A stretch of DNA of 20,501 nucleotides from an uncultured Centipeda sp. (GTDB lineage Bacteria > Bacillota > Negativicutes > Selenomonadales > Selenomonadaceae), in the NCBI GenBank assembly GCA_937925565.1, contig CALALM010000028.1, positions 1 to 20,501 of the forward strand, in the 5' to 3' direction. Position numbers and translations under genes: made by a program. Position 1 is the first letter of the stretch. Each line of letters starts with the position of its first letter. Below the pieces are notes generated by a model, which had not been told where the DNA came from, ran no database searches, and was given only the letters and a program-made list of their open reading frames with translations. Positions 1 through 7,829 of the stretch are shown here, piece by piece.

Positions 1-374
1 ACATGCTCATCGCCCGCTCCACGGGCGGCGAGATCGGCATCCTGCCGAAGCACATCCCCCTCGTCACGGGACTTCAGCCGCATGCCATGAAGATTCATGT
101 CGACGCCAAGGAACAGCTTATCGCTGTGGCGGGCGGCTTCATGGAGGTCACACCCGAGAAGATCACCGTTCTCGCAACCGCTGCGGAGGAGCCGATCGAG
201 ATCGATGTCCTCCGCGCACAGCGCGCCTACGAGCGCGCACAGGAGCGTCTGCAGCTCCTGCACGAGAGTCCGGATACACAGGGCGGCATCATCGACGAAC
301 AGCGTGCCTCCCTCGCCCTCAAGCGCGCCATGGCGCGCCTACAGACGGCAAAGGCTCCGACACCCGGAGCGTAA
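1..374 (+). CDS. atpC: ATP synthase F1 epsilon subunit (5' partial)
   Basis: Epsilon subunit of the F1Fo ATP synthase, which couples rotation of the central stalk to proton flow and can inhibit ATP hydrolysis. The readable part holds the beta-sandwich signature GEIGILPKHIPLVTGL, then AGGFMEV, then a C-terminal helical hairpin rich in Arg, Ala and Glu. The frame is open to the window edge. The first ATG at base 3 corresponds to an internal Met of the family, where about 15 residues normally precede it, so the gene is cut at its 5' end. It is normally the last gene of the atp operon, and a strong terminator directly downstream agrees. Stop TAA at 372-374. The identification is secure at family level. 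Confidence 0.93.
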   Translation, partial: MLIARSTGGEIGILPKHIPLVTGLQPHAMKIHVDAKEQLIAVAGGFMEVTPEKITVLATAAEEPIEIDVLRAQRAYERAQERLQLLHESPDTQGGIIDEQRASLALKRAMARLQTAKAPTPGA

Positions 375-386
375 GATTTGCAATGG

Positions 387-419
387 AAACGCCCCAACAG
401 CATCGGTTGGGGCGTTTTT
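387..419 (+). terminator. Intrinsic terminator of the atp operon
   Basis: A perfect 12-bp stem (387-398 pairs with 406-417) with a 7-nt loop is followed by a T run ending at 419. It begins 12 nt after the atpC stop, so it should end the atp transcript. Confidence 0.93.
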
Positions 420-422
420 GTA

Positions 423-452
423 TTGGAGAATCTGTATAAACTATGGTATAAT
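423..452 (+). promoter_or_regulatory. Promoter of the Phd/RelE-type operon
   Basis: A -35 like TTGGAG (423-428) and an exact TATAAT (447-452) are separated by 18 bp. They lie 28 nt upstream of the antitoxin ATG. A near-palindrome overlaps the -10 box. Confidence 0.7.
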
Positions 453-460
453 TATCCCAT
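443..460 (+). promoter_or_regulatory. Probable autoregulatory operator palindrome over the -10 box
   Basis: An 18-bp dyad, ATGGTATAATTATCCCAT, is palindromic at 16 of 18 positions and covers the TATAAT box. Phd/YefM antitoxins with their toxins usually repress their own promoter through such palindromes. The role here is inferred. Confidence 0.6.
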
Positions 461-479
461 TCTAGAAAGGCGGTGCATC

Positions 480-740
480 ATGCCACAGATTATTCCCATC
501 AAGGATCTCAAGGATACCGCGCGCATCTCGGAGATGTGCCACGCGAGCGACGAGCCAATCTACGTCACGAAGAACGGCTACGGCGACATGGTCTTTATGA
601 GCATGGAGACGTACGAAAACATGCAGGAACGGGGACATATCTGCCGCGAGATTGCCCGTGCCGAGGAGGATATTGAGGCGAGGCGGACGTATGACGCACG
701 CGAGGCACTTGCTCGTACGAGACTGAAATATGTGCTATAG
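480..740 (+). CDS. Phd/YefM-family antitoxin
   Basis: The 86-residue protein resembles Phd/YefM antitoxins. It has an N-terminal DNA-binding part (IIPIKDLKD, PIYVTKNGYGDMVFMSMETYE) and a charged helical C-terminus (ICREIARAEEDIEARR) that would wrap the toxin. The ATG at 480 is chosen because AGAAAGG (464-470) lies at proper spacing and the protein then begins with the family's usual start; a longer frame upstream would read through the atp terminator. The stop overlaps the toxin start by 11 nt, typical of coupled toxin-antitoxin pairs. The pair likely binds the dyad at 443-460. Family call is firm; activity is untested. Confidence 0.88.
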   Translation: MPQIIPIKDLKDTARISEMCHASDEPIYVTKNGYGDMVFMSMETYENMQERGHICREIARAEEDIEARRTYDAREALARTRLKYVL

Positions 741-1041
741 ACTTATTGTTCCGGTGTATGTGAATGAGCAGATCGATACGTGCATTGCGTACATCGCACA
801 GACACTACGCAATCCCGATGCAGCACGCAGCGTCTTGGATGATGTTGCAGTCGTCTACGAGCGATTGGAACATCTGCCGGAAGCCTTTCCGCTATGTCGT
901 GATACCTGCCTCCGGGCAAAGGAATATCGGAAGATAGCCCTCCCGCATCATAACTATCTTCTTATTTATCGTATTGAGAAGCGCATCGTCTACATCGTCG
1001 GATTCTTTCATATGCGTGAAAATTATCGGGACAAGTTGTAA
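730..1041 (+). CDS. RelE/ParE-family toxin
   Basis: The 103-residue protein has the RelE/ParE superfamily shape: an N-terminal strand (YRLIVPVYVNEQID), a helical pair (IDTCIAYIAQTLRNPDAA, VYERLEHLPEAFPL), then a basic sheet with LRAKEYRKIALPHHNYLLIY and a C-terminal strand IVYIVGFFHMRENYRDKL. Family members are either ribosome-dependent mRNA nucleases (RelE) or gyrase inhibitors (ParE); the sequence alone does not say which. The start ATG overlaps the end of the antitoxin gene by 11 nt, so translation is coupled. The next gene begins 30 nt downstream with its own ribosome binding site, and no clear terminator lies between. Confidence 0.85.
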   Translation: MCYRLIVPVYVNEQIDTCIAYIAQTLRNPDAARSVLDDVAVVYERLEHLPEAFPLCRDTCLRAKEYRKIALPHHNYLLIYRIEKRIVYIVGFFHMRENYRDKL

Positions 1042-1071
1042 TTCAATATTATATACAGAAAGGAGGCAGCT

Positions 1072-2094
1072 ATGAATCTTGCCAACTACCGCACGTCCAT
1101 CATCCTCGCCGTGACCTTTACAATCCTGCTCTCGACATTCTGGTTCTATCAGGATTTTGCATTTATCGTCTTCCTCTCGTTGCTCCTGCAGCTCCTCCTA
1201 AAGCCCGCGGTGGACTTCATGGAGGCGCGACGGATGCCGCGCGCGGTCGCGTCGGCAATCGCCATCATTGCGTTCATCCTCGTGCTCGCCGCACTCGCGA
1301 GCATCATCTCACGTTCCGTCCTCCCGTCCTTTCAGCGGTTCGTGGCGGAGCTGCCGACCATCGGTCAGAGTCTGCAGCAGCTTCCTTTTCTTTCGGACAC
1401 GGATTTTGTTCAAAACGAGTTCGTGAACATCCTCGACCGTCTGCGCAGCGTCGGCGCGGACCTGCTGCGTGCCTCACTCTCCTTCATCCTCGTCGCATTC
1501 GGGAAGGTCATCGACTTCGTCATCATCATTTTCGTATCGTTCTACCTCCTGAAGGATGGCCTCACGATCAAACTTTGGCTCGCGGATCTCTTTCCGGACA
1601 CTGCGCGGCGGCGTGTTCTCCGCCTCTTCGATACGCTTCTCATCGCACTGCGCGTCTACATTTGCAGTCAGCTCGTTATGTGCTTTATCACAGGGCTGGT
1701 CGTATTCGCCTACTTCAAACTGATGGGACTCCCGTATGCCTCCGTCTTTGCCCTGCTCTCCGGCATCAGCGAGTTCATCCCCGTGCTCGGTCCCACCGTC
1801 GCCTCGGCGCTCGGCGTCATCATGACCGCCTCGGCGGCGCGGGAGCTGACCGTGCAGACCGCGCTCTTTTACGTCGCGCTCACGCAGGTGAATCACAACG
1901 TCGTCTATCCCGCCCTCGTCGGCAAGAGCCTCCACCTCCACCCCGTCGCCGTCATTCTCGGCGTCGTCTTTGGCGGCGAACTGCTCGGCGCGGCGGGGAT
2001 GTTCCTCGCCGTCCCCTTCATCGTCATCATCAAGATCGTCATCACGGACATCTATCACGACCGCAGGAAGATGCAGAGTGCGGAGGAGGAGTGA
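1072..2094 (+). CDS. AI-2E family (PerM/YdbI-like) membrane transporter
   Basis: The 340-residue polytopic inner-membrane protein is of the AI-2E (formerly UPF0118/PerM) family. Members have been linked to export of autoinducer-2, Na+/H+ exchange or other small-molecule efflux, so the substrate is not predictable. Paired N-terminal helices (about residues 10-50, 60-90) precede a soluble middle part (about 90-150) and further hydrophobic segments from about 155 on. The family's conserved SGISEFIPVLGPTVA lies near residue 230 and the final helix carries LLGAAGMFLAVPF. Strong ribosome binding site AAAGGAGG precedes the ATG. A weak TATTAT (1047-1052) might provide its own promoter; otherwise it reads from the toxin operon. 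No signal for a partner gene is seen. Confidence 0.87.
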   Translation: MNLANYRTSIILAVTFTILLSTFWFYQDFAFIVFLSLLLQLLLKPAVDFMEARRMPRAVASAIAIIAFILVLAALASIISRSVLPSFQRFVAELPTIGQSLQQLPFLSDTDFVQNEFVNILDRLRSVGADLLRASLSFILVAFGKVIDFVIIIFVSFYLLKDGLTIKLWLADLFPDTARRRVLRLFDTLLIALRVYICSQLVMCFITGLVVFAYFKLMGLPYASVFALLSGISEFIPVLGPTVASALGVIMTASAARELTVQTALFYVALTQVNHNVVYPALVGKSLHLHPVAVILGVVFGGELLGAAGMFLAVPFIVIIKIVITDIYHDRRKMQSAEEE

Positions 2095-2154
2095 CCCGCT
2101 GCGGGAAAGCCGCCGGCTTTGCAATAACAATTCATACAGAAAGAAGCAGATGCA

Positions 2155-3369
2155 ATGAAAAAGAAATTCTCTGAGATTCCAAAGATCGTATGGTTTCAGC
2201 TGTTCCTGCTGGCACTCGGCTACGCCTTTTATTCGGCGAACCGCCTGTCGTTCGGCGTCGGGCTCAAGGCGGTTGCGGCGAGCATTTCGCTGACCGCTGT
2301 TCAGCTCGGTACGATCAGCACGATCTTTACGCTTGGGCAGGCACTCATTGACATTCCCGCAGGCTATCTGGCAGACCGCTTCGGACGCAAGCGGCTGCTT
2401 GTCATGAGCATGGTCGGCCTCGGCTGCATGACGGCGCTCGTGACGACCTCATCGAACTTCATCAGCGCGGCGTTTTGGCGCCTTATGTTCGGCGTCACAG
2501 AGGGATGCTGGAACATTGTCATGTACTCGGTGGCCGGCTCGATCTTCCCCGCAGCGCGTGCGATGCTCAACGGCCTTATGATGACGTTTTACTCGATCGG
2601 CGCATATGTCGGCCCTGCCTACTATGGGTGGAGCCTCGAGACTACGGGCGAGTGGAGCATCGGGCTTCAGCACATGGGGGCTGTGACGGTTGTTTTCGGA
2701 CTCCTGCTCATCGTGGGGTTCAAGTCAAAGTACACGGACACGTCCAAGGATGTCAAGCAGCTTCATCTGGTCGAGGCGGTGCGCACCGTCGGCTTCAATA
2801 AAGTTGTCTGGCTTGCCGTGCTGATTCAGATTTTGAACATTATCCCGTATTGGGGATTTGCGTCGATGGGGCCGTATCTCTTCATGACGTACAAGGGGTT
2901 CAGTGCGACGGAGGCGGGGCAGTTCTTCGGCGCGATCTATGGCATCGGGGGACTCAGCGGTGTCCTCCTGGGTTTCTTCGCCGATCGCTTCGGACGGAGA
3001 CCAACGGTGCTCTTCCTCGCTGCGCTCAATGCACTCTGTGCGCTGCTCATCTTCCACGTCATGCCGCAAAACTCGCCGCTCCTCTACGTCATCGGCGCAG
3101 TCATGGGCATCGGACTCCATGCGATCTACGTGCTCGGCTATACGATTGCACAGGACGGCGTGAGCCGGCAGCAGATCGGTCTCGCAACGGGCATTGTCGG
3201 GGCATCGAGCTACTTCCTCTCGTTCTTCTCGGGCCCCTTGATGGGCTTCCTGACGAGCACACTCGGCCATGCGGCGGCACTCGATATCATCGTCGTCGCC
3301 TTCGAAGCCGTGCTCGTCGTCGTTGCGTTCTTTATGAAGGAGACGCAGCACAGAGCAGAATCGAAATGA
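2155..3369 (+). CDS. Major facilitator superfamily (MFS) transporter
   Basis: The 404-residue protein has about 12 hydrophobic segments and both copies of MFS loop motif A: GYLADRFGRKR in loop 2-3 and GFFADRFGRRP in loop 8-9. These place it in the inner membrane as a secondary transporter. The substrate is not evident; similar proteins include organic-acid, sugar and drug carriers. The ATG at 2155 has only a weak upstream AAGAAG element. It starts 60 nt after the AI-2E gene, and a GC-rich hairpin (2106-2120) without a real T run lies in the gap, so co-transcription is possible. A bidirectional terminator follows 20 nt after the stop. Confidence 0.85.
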   Translation: MKKKFSEIPKIVWFQLFLLALGYAFYSANRLSFGVGLKAVAASISLTAVQLGTISTIFTLGQALIDIPAGYLADRFGRKRLLVMSMVGLGCMTALVTTSSNFISAAFWRLMFGVTEGCWNIVMYSVAGSIFPAARAMLNGLMMTFYSIGAYVGPAYYGWSLETTGEWSIGLQHMGAVTVVFGLLLIVGFKSKYTDTSKDVKQLHLVEAVRTVGFNKVVWLAVLIQILNIIPYWGFASMGPYLFMTYKGFSATEAGQFFGAIYGIGGLSGVLLGFFADRFGRRPTVLFLAALNALCALLIFHVMPQNSPLLYVIGAVMGIGLHAIYVLGYTIAQDGVSRQQIGLATGIVGASSYFLSFFSGPLMGFLTSTLGHAAALDIIVVAFEAVLVVVAFFMKETQHRAESK

Positions 3370-3388
3370 CAGCGGCTGCATCCAAGTA

Positions 3389-3440
3389 AAAATGGGGTTG
3401 TTGTACGAACATCAACGTACAACAACCCCATTTTCGTTTC
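3389..3440. terminator. Bidirectional intrinsic terminator between convergent genes
   Basis: A 19-bp perfect inverted repeat (3389-3407 with 3416-3434) with an 8-nt loop has an A run at its left end and a T run at its right end. It can therefore stop the MFS transcript from the left and the serine-hydrolase transcript from the right. Confidence 0.93.
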
Positions 3441-3442
3441 CG

Positions 3443-4927
3443 TTAGTTTTTCGAGAGCAGCGCCTCGGTCAGCGCGTCCATGATCTCCTCCTCCCAGATA
3501 TAGTTGCCGCTGAACTGGCCTGCGCTGCGCGGATCATCGTCCTCGGCAACAGCTTCGCCGTTCATGATGTAGACGAAGCCGTCCTTTGTCCCCGGGCGGA
3601 AGAATACGCCGGAGAGGAGACCGAACGCCTCGCCGTTATGGCCGACGAGATCGATCTCGTGTGTGCGGTTGACGCGCGATGTGCTGCCGCCCGCGATTTG
3701 TACCTCGCCAAGACCATAGGAGAGCAGCGTGCCGCCCGCCGTGCTCCCGTTTTTCAGCGTCGGATCGTACTGCCACTGGGGGCGCAGCATCTCGGCGATG
3801 GAGGCGGGGGACAGGATCTGCTGCCCGCGGTAGCTGCCGCCGTTCATCAGCATCTCGAGGCAGTGCGTCAGTTCCTCGTAGGAGATGCGCAGACCGCCCT
3901 GCGGGGAGAGCATTGTCGCGTTCGTGCCGGGGACATAGCCCTTGAGCGGGAACCAGCCTTGAATGTCCTCGGCGTACGGGTTTTGCAGGTAGATGGACTC
4001 CTTCTTCGGCTGCTTGCCGCCGTAGTCGTCCGCCTTTCCGTACCAAGGACCGTGCTCGTCCCAGCTGCCGTTCTCGTCCTTCTTTTGATAGATCGTGCCG
4101 AGCTTCGCAAAGTCCTTTTTGGCGAGGTTTCCGGGCACGTAGTCCGCCTTCGTGTTCAGCTGCTTCAGGATATGTTCCTTCTGGTAGCGGTCAAAGCGCT
4201 CGCCTGTGACCTTCTCGATGATTGTGCCAAGGAGACCATAGTTGATGTTCGCGTAGCAGAAGTAGCTGCCGGGTGCCTCCTCTGCAGGCGCGAAGTGATC
4301 GCCGTTTTCGTAGTAGCGTCCCTCGGGTGTGAAAAACTCGCGCACGCTGACCGAGGGCGGGATGCTGTAGACCTTGCCGTCGCGCAGCGAGGATGTGTGG
4401 CTTGCAAGCATCCGCACTGTAATCGGTGTGTTTGGGTGTGCGGGATTGCGCAGGGGAAAGCCCAGGTAATCACTCACATCCGCATCGAGGCTGAGTTTGC
4501 CCGCTTCGACGAGCTGCATCAGTGTGAAGATGGTAAACTGCTTCGATACGGAGGCAATGCGAAAGCGCGTGTCGCGTGTAATTGGCTCCGCCGCTGCGGG
4601 ATTCTGTGTGAGGAAGCGGCGGCTGCCCGCAAAGTGACTGTAGACTTCCTGCCCATTTCGATAGAGCACAACGCCGAGTCCCGGAACCTTCGTCCCCGTA
4701 TCGCCGAGCATCGCATCCAGACGCTTCGTCAACTGTGCCTCTGCGGCGGGGGAGAGGGCGGCGCTGCCCACGGTCATGGGGGATGCCTGCATCTTATGTG
4801 AAGCGGGGGGCGGTGCGGGTGCGGCGGGGGCGTTGTTCGAGGCGGCAAAGGCTGCGGGCGCGCCCAAGAGGATCGTCGCTCCGATGATGAGGGGCAGACG
4901 GCGCAGAGAAAGCACTCTTTTTCGCAT
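3443..4927 (-). CDS. Exported beta-lactamase-family serine hydrolase
   Basis: A 494-residue protein of the class C beta-lactamase / low-molecular-weight penicillin-binding-protein fold (Pfam Beta-lactamase). An N-terminal signal peptide (RKR, then LPLIIGATILLGAPAAFA, cleavage near residue 28) is followed by an Ala/Pro-rich linker. The catalytic SxxK is S126-V-S-K129, the second motif is Y225-A-N227, and HNG at 430-432 replaces KTG, as is common in esterase or peptidase members. These motifs suggest an active periplasmic hydrolase: D-amino-acid peptidase, esterase or cell-wall enzyme. Antibiotic hydrolysis is not implied. The ATG at 4927 is preceded by AAAGGAG and begins the signal peptide; an in-frame start further upstream would add a non-signal leader. 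It has about 100 residues more than compact family members, mainly between motifs 2 and 3 (about 260-335). Confidence 0.88.
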   Translation of the reverse strand: MRKRVLSLRRLPLIIGATILLGAPAAFAASNNAPAAPAPPPASHKMQASPMTVGSAALSPAAEAQLTKRLDAMLGDTGTKVPGLGVVLYRNGQEVYSHFAGSRRFLTQNPAAAEPITRDTRFRIASVSKQFTIFTLMQLVEAGKLSLDADVSDYLGFPLRNPAHPNTPITVRMLASHTSSLRDGKVYSIPPSVSVREFFTPEGRYYENGDHFAPAEEAPGSYFCYANINYGLLGTIIEKVTGERFDRYQKEHILKQLNTKADYVPGNLAKKDFAKLGTIYQKKDENGSWDEHGPWYGKADDYGGKQPKKESIYLQNPYAEDIQGWFPLKGYVPGTNATMLSPQGGLRISYEELTHCLEMLMNGGSYRGQQILSPASIAEMLRPQWQYDPTLKNGSTAGGTLLSYGLGEVQIAGGSTSRVNRTHEIDLVGHNGEAFGLLSGVFFRPGTKDGFVYIMNGEAVAEDDDPRSAGQFSGNYIWEEEIMDALTEALLSKN

Positions 4928-4993
4928 AGAGAGCTCCTTTCGTACAAACGAAATCAATACGGCAAATCTTTTTGTCAAAGAATTGTAACATTT

Positions 4994-5023
4994 ATTATAG
5001 AACAAAAGCGATTGACTCGGCAA
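4994..5023 (-). promoter_or_regulatory. Candidate promoter of the serine-hydrolase gene
   Basis: On the minus strand, TTGCCG (5023-5018) and TATAAT (4999-4994) are spaced by 18 bp. The leader to the ATG at 4927 would be about 60 nt. Confidence 0.6.
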
Positions 5024-5082
5024 TGGACTTCCTTCCTAAAATATGTTGATTTCGTAAAGAATTCTGTATACCGAAGGAGGAG

Positions 5083-5116
5083 CAAACAAAGACCGCCGTG
5101 CATTGCACGGCGGTCT
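5083..5116 (-). terminator. Intrinsic terminator of dps
   Basis: A 13-bp inverted repeat (5090-5102 with 5104-5116; in practice a slightly shorter stem with a 3-5 nt loop) is followed on the minus strand by TTTGTTTG. It starts about 20 nt past the dps stop. Confidence 0.85.
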
Positions 5117-5137
5117 GTATGTATCGGGAGAAATGGA

Positions 5138-5578
5138 TTAGGCAAGCATGGAGCGGAGGAACCAGATCTGCTTTGCGTAGTTCGCAATGTGATCCTCCAT
5201 GAGGTTGGCAATGCCGAAGACATCATCCTTGTCCGCGAGAGCACGGATCGATGCCGCCTGATCGCGGAGGAGTTCGAGGTCGGCGAGCGTCAGCTGGAGT
5301 GCCTTCTTCTGATCGACCTTCTCATCGGCGAGCTCCTTGATCGTCGCAATGGCGAGGTAGCCCTTGAGGCTCGCGACCGGCTGCTCACCGCAGATCTTGA
5401 GGATCTCGGCGCTCTCATCGAGCACGTCCGCGAATGCGTCGTAGAGCGACTCAAGGTACTCGTGCACCGCCTTGAACTGCGAGCCGACCACGTTCCAGTG
5501 GAGGTTGTGCAGCTTGATGTAGCCGACACCGACGTTGGCGATGTATCCGTTGAGTGCATTTGTGATTTCCTTGTTCAT
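5138..5578 (-). CDS. dps: Dps-family ferritin-like DNA-protection protein
   Basis: A 146-residue Dps/ferritin-like protein, normally a 12-subunit cytoplasmic shell that oxidises and stores iron using peroxide. The inter-subunit ferroxidase residues are present: H27 (in LHNLHWNVVG), H39, and D54/E58 in ADVLDESAEI, with spacing typical of Dps. The ATG at 5578 is chosen from the upstream AAAGGGG and because it gives the usual short N-terminus; an in-frame start 33 codons upstream would lie in the promoter. No long basic tail is seen, so DNA binding by a Lys-rich N-terminus is unlikely. It is monocistronic, with a consensus promoter upstream and a terminator downstream. Confidence 0.93.
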   Translation of the reverse strand: MNKEITNALNGYIANVGVGYIKLHNLHWNVVGSQFKAVHEYLESLYDAFADVLDESAEILKICGEQPVASLKGYLAIATIKELADEKVDQKKALQLTLADLELLRDQAASIRALADKDDVFGIANLMEDHIANYAKQIWFLRSMLA

Positions 5579-5648
5579 AGTAATTCCCCTTTCACCTTGT
5601 TGTTCTGCAGATGCCGCAGCATCTGTTTCATATCTCATTACGTGTGTT

Positions 5649-5677
5649 ATTATATCCCAGTGCATTTTATTTGTCAA
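5649..5677 (-). promoter_or_regulatory. Consensus sigma-70-type promoter of dps
   Basis: On the minus strand an exact TTGACA (5677-5672) and exact TATAAT (5654-5649) are separated by 17 bp. Such a strong core promoter suggests control by a repressor, but no clear PerR or Fur box was identified. Confidence 0.88.
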
Positions 5678-5700
5678 TACTTATTATTAAATGGTTTTGC

Positions 5701-5739
5701 GAAAAAATATCTCTGCGGTAATTTCTGCCGCAGAGATAT
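5701..5739 (-). terminator. Intrinsic terminator of the fuc operon
   Basis: A 12-bp perfect stem (5707-5718 with 5728-5739) with a 9-nt loop is followed on the minus strand by a run of six T. It lies just past the fucP stop and ends the fuc transcript. Confidence 0.92.
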
Positions 5740-5761
5740 GGAAGGTGGGGTATATGTATCC

Positions 5762-7099
5762 TCAATCCTTTACGTTGCGGAATGCAAGCGAGTAAAGGAG
5801 GACGACGGCAAAGCAGAGGACGGGGAGGTAGAAGGCGCTGCGGATGGCGGCGACATCAGGGGTGAAGCCGCTGACGAGTCCGGAGAGTGTGCCGCCGTCG
5901 ACGAGTGCGCCCATCATCGGGGTGATGATCGCGCCGCCGAGGATTGCCATGATGAGTCCTGCTGCACCGAATTTGACCTCAGGGCCAAGGCCGCGCAGGG
6001 CGATGCCGTAGATGGTGGGGAACATGAGGGACATGCAGCCCGAGATGCCGACGAGGCAGTAGATGGAGGTCTCAATGGGGAGGTAGATGGTGCCGAGGCA
6101 GCAGAGGATGCCGCCGAGGGCGAAGACTGCCATCATCTTTGCGGGGACGATGTACTTCATGAGCCACGTGCAGATCCAGCGGCAGCCGATGAAGAGGAAG
6201 ATGGAGTAAATGTAGTAGTTCGCTGCCTCCGCCTCGATGAGGTTCATGTTCGCCATGACGTATTTGATCGTCCATGTCCAGACGGCGATCTGTACGCCGA
6301 CGTAGAAGAACTGGCTGACGACGCCGAATGCGTAGCGCGGGCGGGCGACGAGGCGGCGGATTGCCTCACCGACGCTCATGCTGTCGCCTGCATCGCGGTC
6401 ACTGAGGGTGCTGCGATAGAAGAACATCCATATAATGAAGGCGATGAGGATGAGTCCGACGTAGGGGACGCAGACCCAGAAGAGTTCGGCGTCGCGGACG
6501 GCGGTGAGCGCCTCCGTGCTCATGGCGAGGCGGTCGTCGAGGGTGGCGGGGTTCAGGTGCGCGAGGATGACGTATTTCGCGAGGAACAGCCCTGCCATCG
6601 AGCCGAGCGGGTTGAACGCCTGTGCAAAGTTGAGGCGGCGGACGCTGGTCGACTCATCGCCGAGGGAGAGGACGAACGGGTTGCACGTGGTCTCAAGGAC
6701 GGAGAGTCCGCCCGCGAGGATGAAGATGGAGACGAGGAAGAGGTTGTAGCTCTGCAGGATCGCCGCCGGGATGTAGCCGAACGCGCCGATCATGTAGAAG
6801 CCGAGTCCGACGAGGACACCCATGCGGTAGGAGTAGCGCTTGATGATAAAGGCGGCAGGGAGTGCGAGGACGGCATACGCGCCGTAGAATGCGACCTGCA
6901 CGAGGGAGGAGTCAACTGCCTTAATCATAAAGATCTTGGCAAAGGACGGGACGAGGTTGTCCGTCATGTTGTTGAGCAGTCCCCAGAGTGCAAAGCAGGA
7001 GACGAGCAGGAAGAAGTATATGCGGTACTGGTGGGGCACGACGGGGGTATCGTCCACGTCGCGCACGTCCGCTGCGAAGGCGGCAGTATCTTTGGTCAT
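5762..7099 (-). CDS. fucP: L-fucose permease (MFS, FucP family)
   Basis: A 445-residue, 12-helix proton-sugar symporter of the FucP branch of the MFS. Two acidic residues important in E. coli FucP have counterparts here: the Asp in LLNNMTDNLVPSF (helix 1) and the Glu in GLSVLETTCNPFV (helix 4). The motif RLNFAQAFNPLGSMAG also fits the family. The ATG at 7099 is chosen because GAGGG sits 8 nt upstream; a GTG at 7108 overlaps that site and is less likely. It is the last gene of the fuc operon, 31 nt after fucA, and ends at a strong terminator. It would bring L-fucose into the cytoplasm for FucU/FucI. Confidence 0.92.
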   Translation of the reverse strand: MTKDTAAFAADVRDVDDTPVVPHQYRIYFFLLVSCFALWGLLNNMTDNLVPSFAKIFMIKAVDSSLVQVAFYGAYAVLALPAAFIIKRYSYRMGVLVGLGFYMIGAFGYIPAAILQSYNLFLVSIFILAGGLSVLETTCNPFVLSLGDESTSVRRLNFAQAFNPLGSMAGLFLAKYVILAHLNPATLDDRLAMSTEALTAVRDAELFWVCVPYVGLILIAFIIWMFFYRSTLSDRDAGDSMSVGEAIRRLVARPRYAFGVVSQFFYVGVQIAVWTWTIKYVMANMNLIEAEAANYYIYSIFLFIGCRWICTWLMKYIVPAKMMAVFALGGILCCLGTIYLPIETSIYCLVGISGCMSLMFPTIYGIALRGLGPEVKFGAAGLIMAILGGAIITPMMGALVDGGTLSGLVSGFTPDVAAIRSAFYLPVLCFAVVLLYSLAFRNVKD

Positions 7100-7130
7100 G
7101 TGAATCACCCTCTGTTCGGTTTGATCTCAG

Positions 7131-7817
7131 TTATTCCTCAGCGTAGTGCTTGTAGCCTGGGTGGCGTCCCTGAACGCCGTAGTAGCTGCGTAGATCGATG
7201 AGCTTGTCGATGTTCGCGCGTGAGATTTCCTTCGGGCCGCCGAGCATGTAGGCGGTGAGGTTGATCTTGGCGAACAGTTCGAGTGTCTCCATCTTGTAGT
7301 AGGCGTCGATGAGGTTCGCGCCGAGGGTCAGCGCGCCGTGGTTCTCCAGGAGTACGGCATCGTGCTCCTGGATGTAGGGCGCAATCGCCTCGGGCACTTC
7401 GTACGTGGATGGCGTGCCGTACGGGGTGATGGGGATGGAGCCGAGCGAGACGACGGTCTCGATCATGTCGTAGCGGTCAAGCGGTATGTGCGCGACGGCA
7501 AATCCGGTCGCCGTGGGCGGATGCGCATGCACGACGGAGCGCACGTCTGCGCGATCCTTGTAACAGCGCAGGTGCATCTTGATCTCGGAGGAGGGACGAT
7601 AGCCCTCGTTTGCCTCAAGGATGTTGCCCTCGCGGTCGATGCGCACGAGTTTCTCCGGCGTGATGAAGCTCTTGCTGATGCCGGTCGGCGTTGCGAGCAG
7701 AGTGTCGTCGTCCAGGAGGACGGTGACGTTGCCGTCGTTCGCGGCGACCCAGCCGAGCTGCCACATCTTGTGACAGACATCGCAGATCGCGTCTTTGATT
7801 TCCTTTATATTTTCCAT
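7131..7817 (-). CDS. fucA: L-fuculose-1-phosphate aldolase (class II)
   Basis: A 228-residue class II aldolase/adducin-fold enzyme that cleaves L-fuculose 1-phosphate to dihydroxyacetone phosphate and L-lactaldehyde using Zn2+. The catalytic Glu is E78 in RPSSEIKMHL. Metal ligands are H97 and H99 in VVHAHPPT and H160 in LLENHGALT. The length is slightly above the 215 residues of E. coli FucA. The ATG at 7817 is chosen over a GTG at 7826, which lies inside the AAGGTGAG ribosome binding site. The family also holds rhamnulose-1-phosphate aldolase-like and ribulose-5-phosphate epimerase enzymes; assignment to fuculose rests on fucI, fucU and fucP in the same operon. Confidence 0.9.
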   Translation of the reverse strand: MENIKEIKDAICDVCHKMWQLGWVAANDGNVTVLLDDDTLLATPTGISKSFITPEKLVRIDREGNILEANEGYRPSSEIKMHLRCYKDRADVRSVVHAHPPTATGFAVAHIPLDRYDMIETVVSLGSIPITPYGTPSTYEVPEAIAPYIQEHDAVLLENHGALTLGANLIDAYYKMETLELFAKINLTAYMLGGPKEISRANIDKLIDLRSYYGVQGRHPGYKHYAEE

Positions 7818-7829
7818 TTCTCTCACCTT

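Noticed and set aside
2106..2120. GC-rich hairpin between the AI-2E and MFS genes
   Set aside because: The loop is only one to three nt and no T run follows.
3392..4801. A 469-codon open frame opposite the serine hydrolase
   Set aside because: It starts inside the terminator hairpin, and the opposite strand has a signal peptide and catalytic motifs.
5655..5700. PerR or Fur box upstream of dps
   Set aside because: AT-rich partial dyads are present but match neither consensus well enough.
5012..7201. A 729-codon open frame on the plus strand opposite dps and fucP
   Set aside because: Low-complexity, acidic product (Glu/Asp/Ala-rich) with no family match, fully antisense to two well-recognised genes. 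Such frames arise from high-GC codon use.
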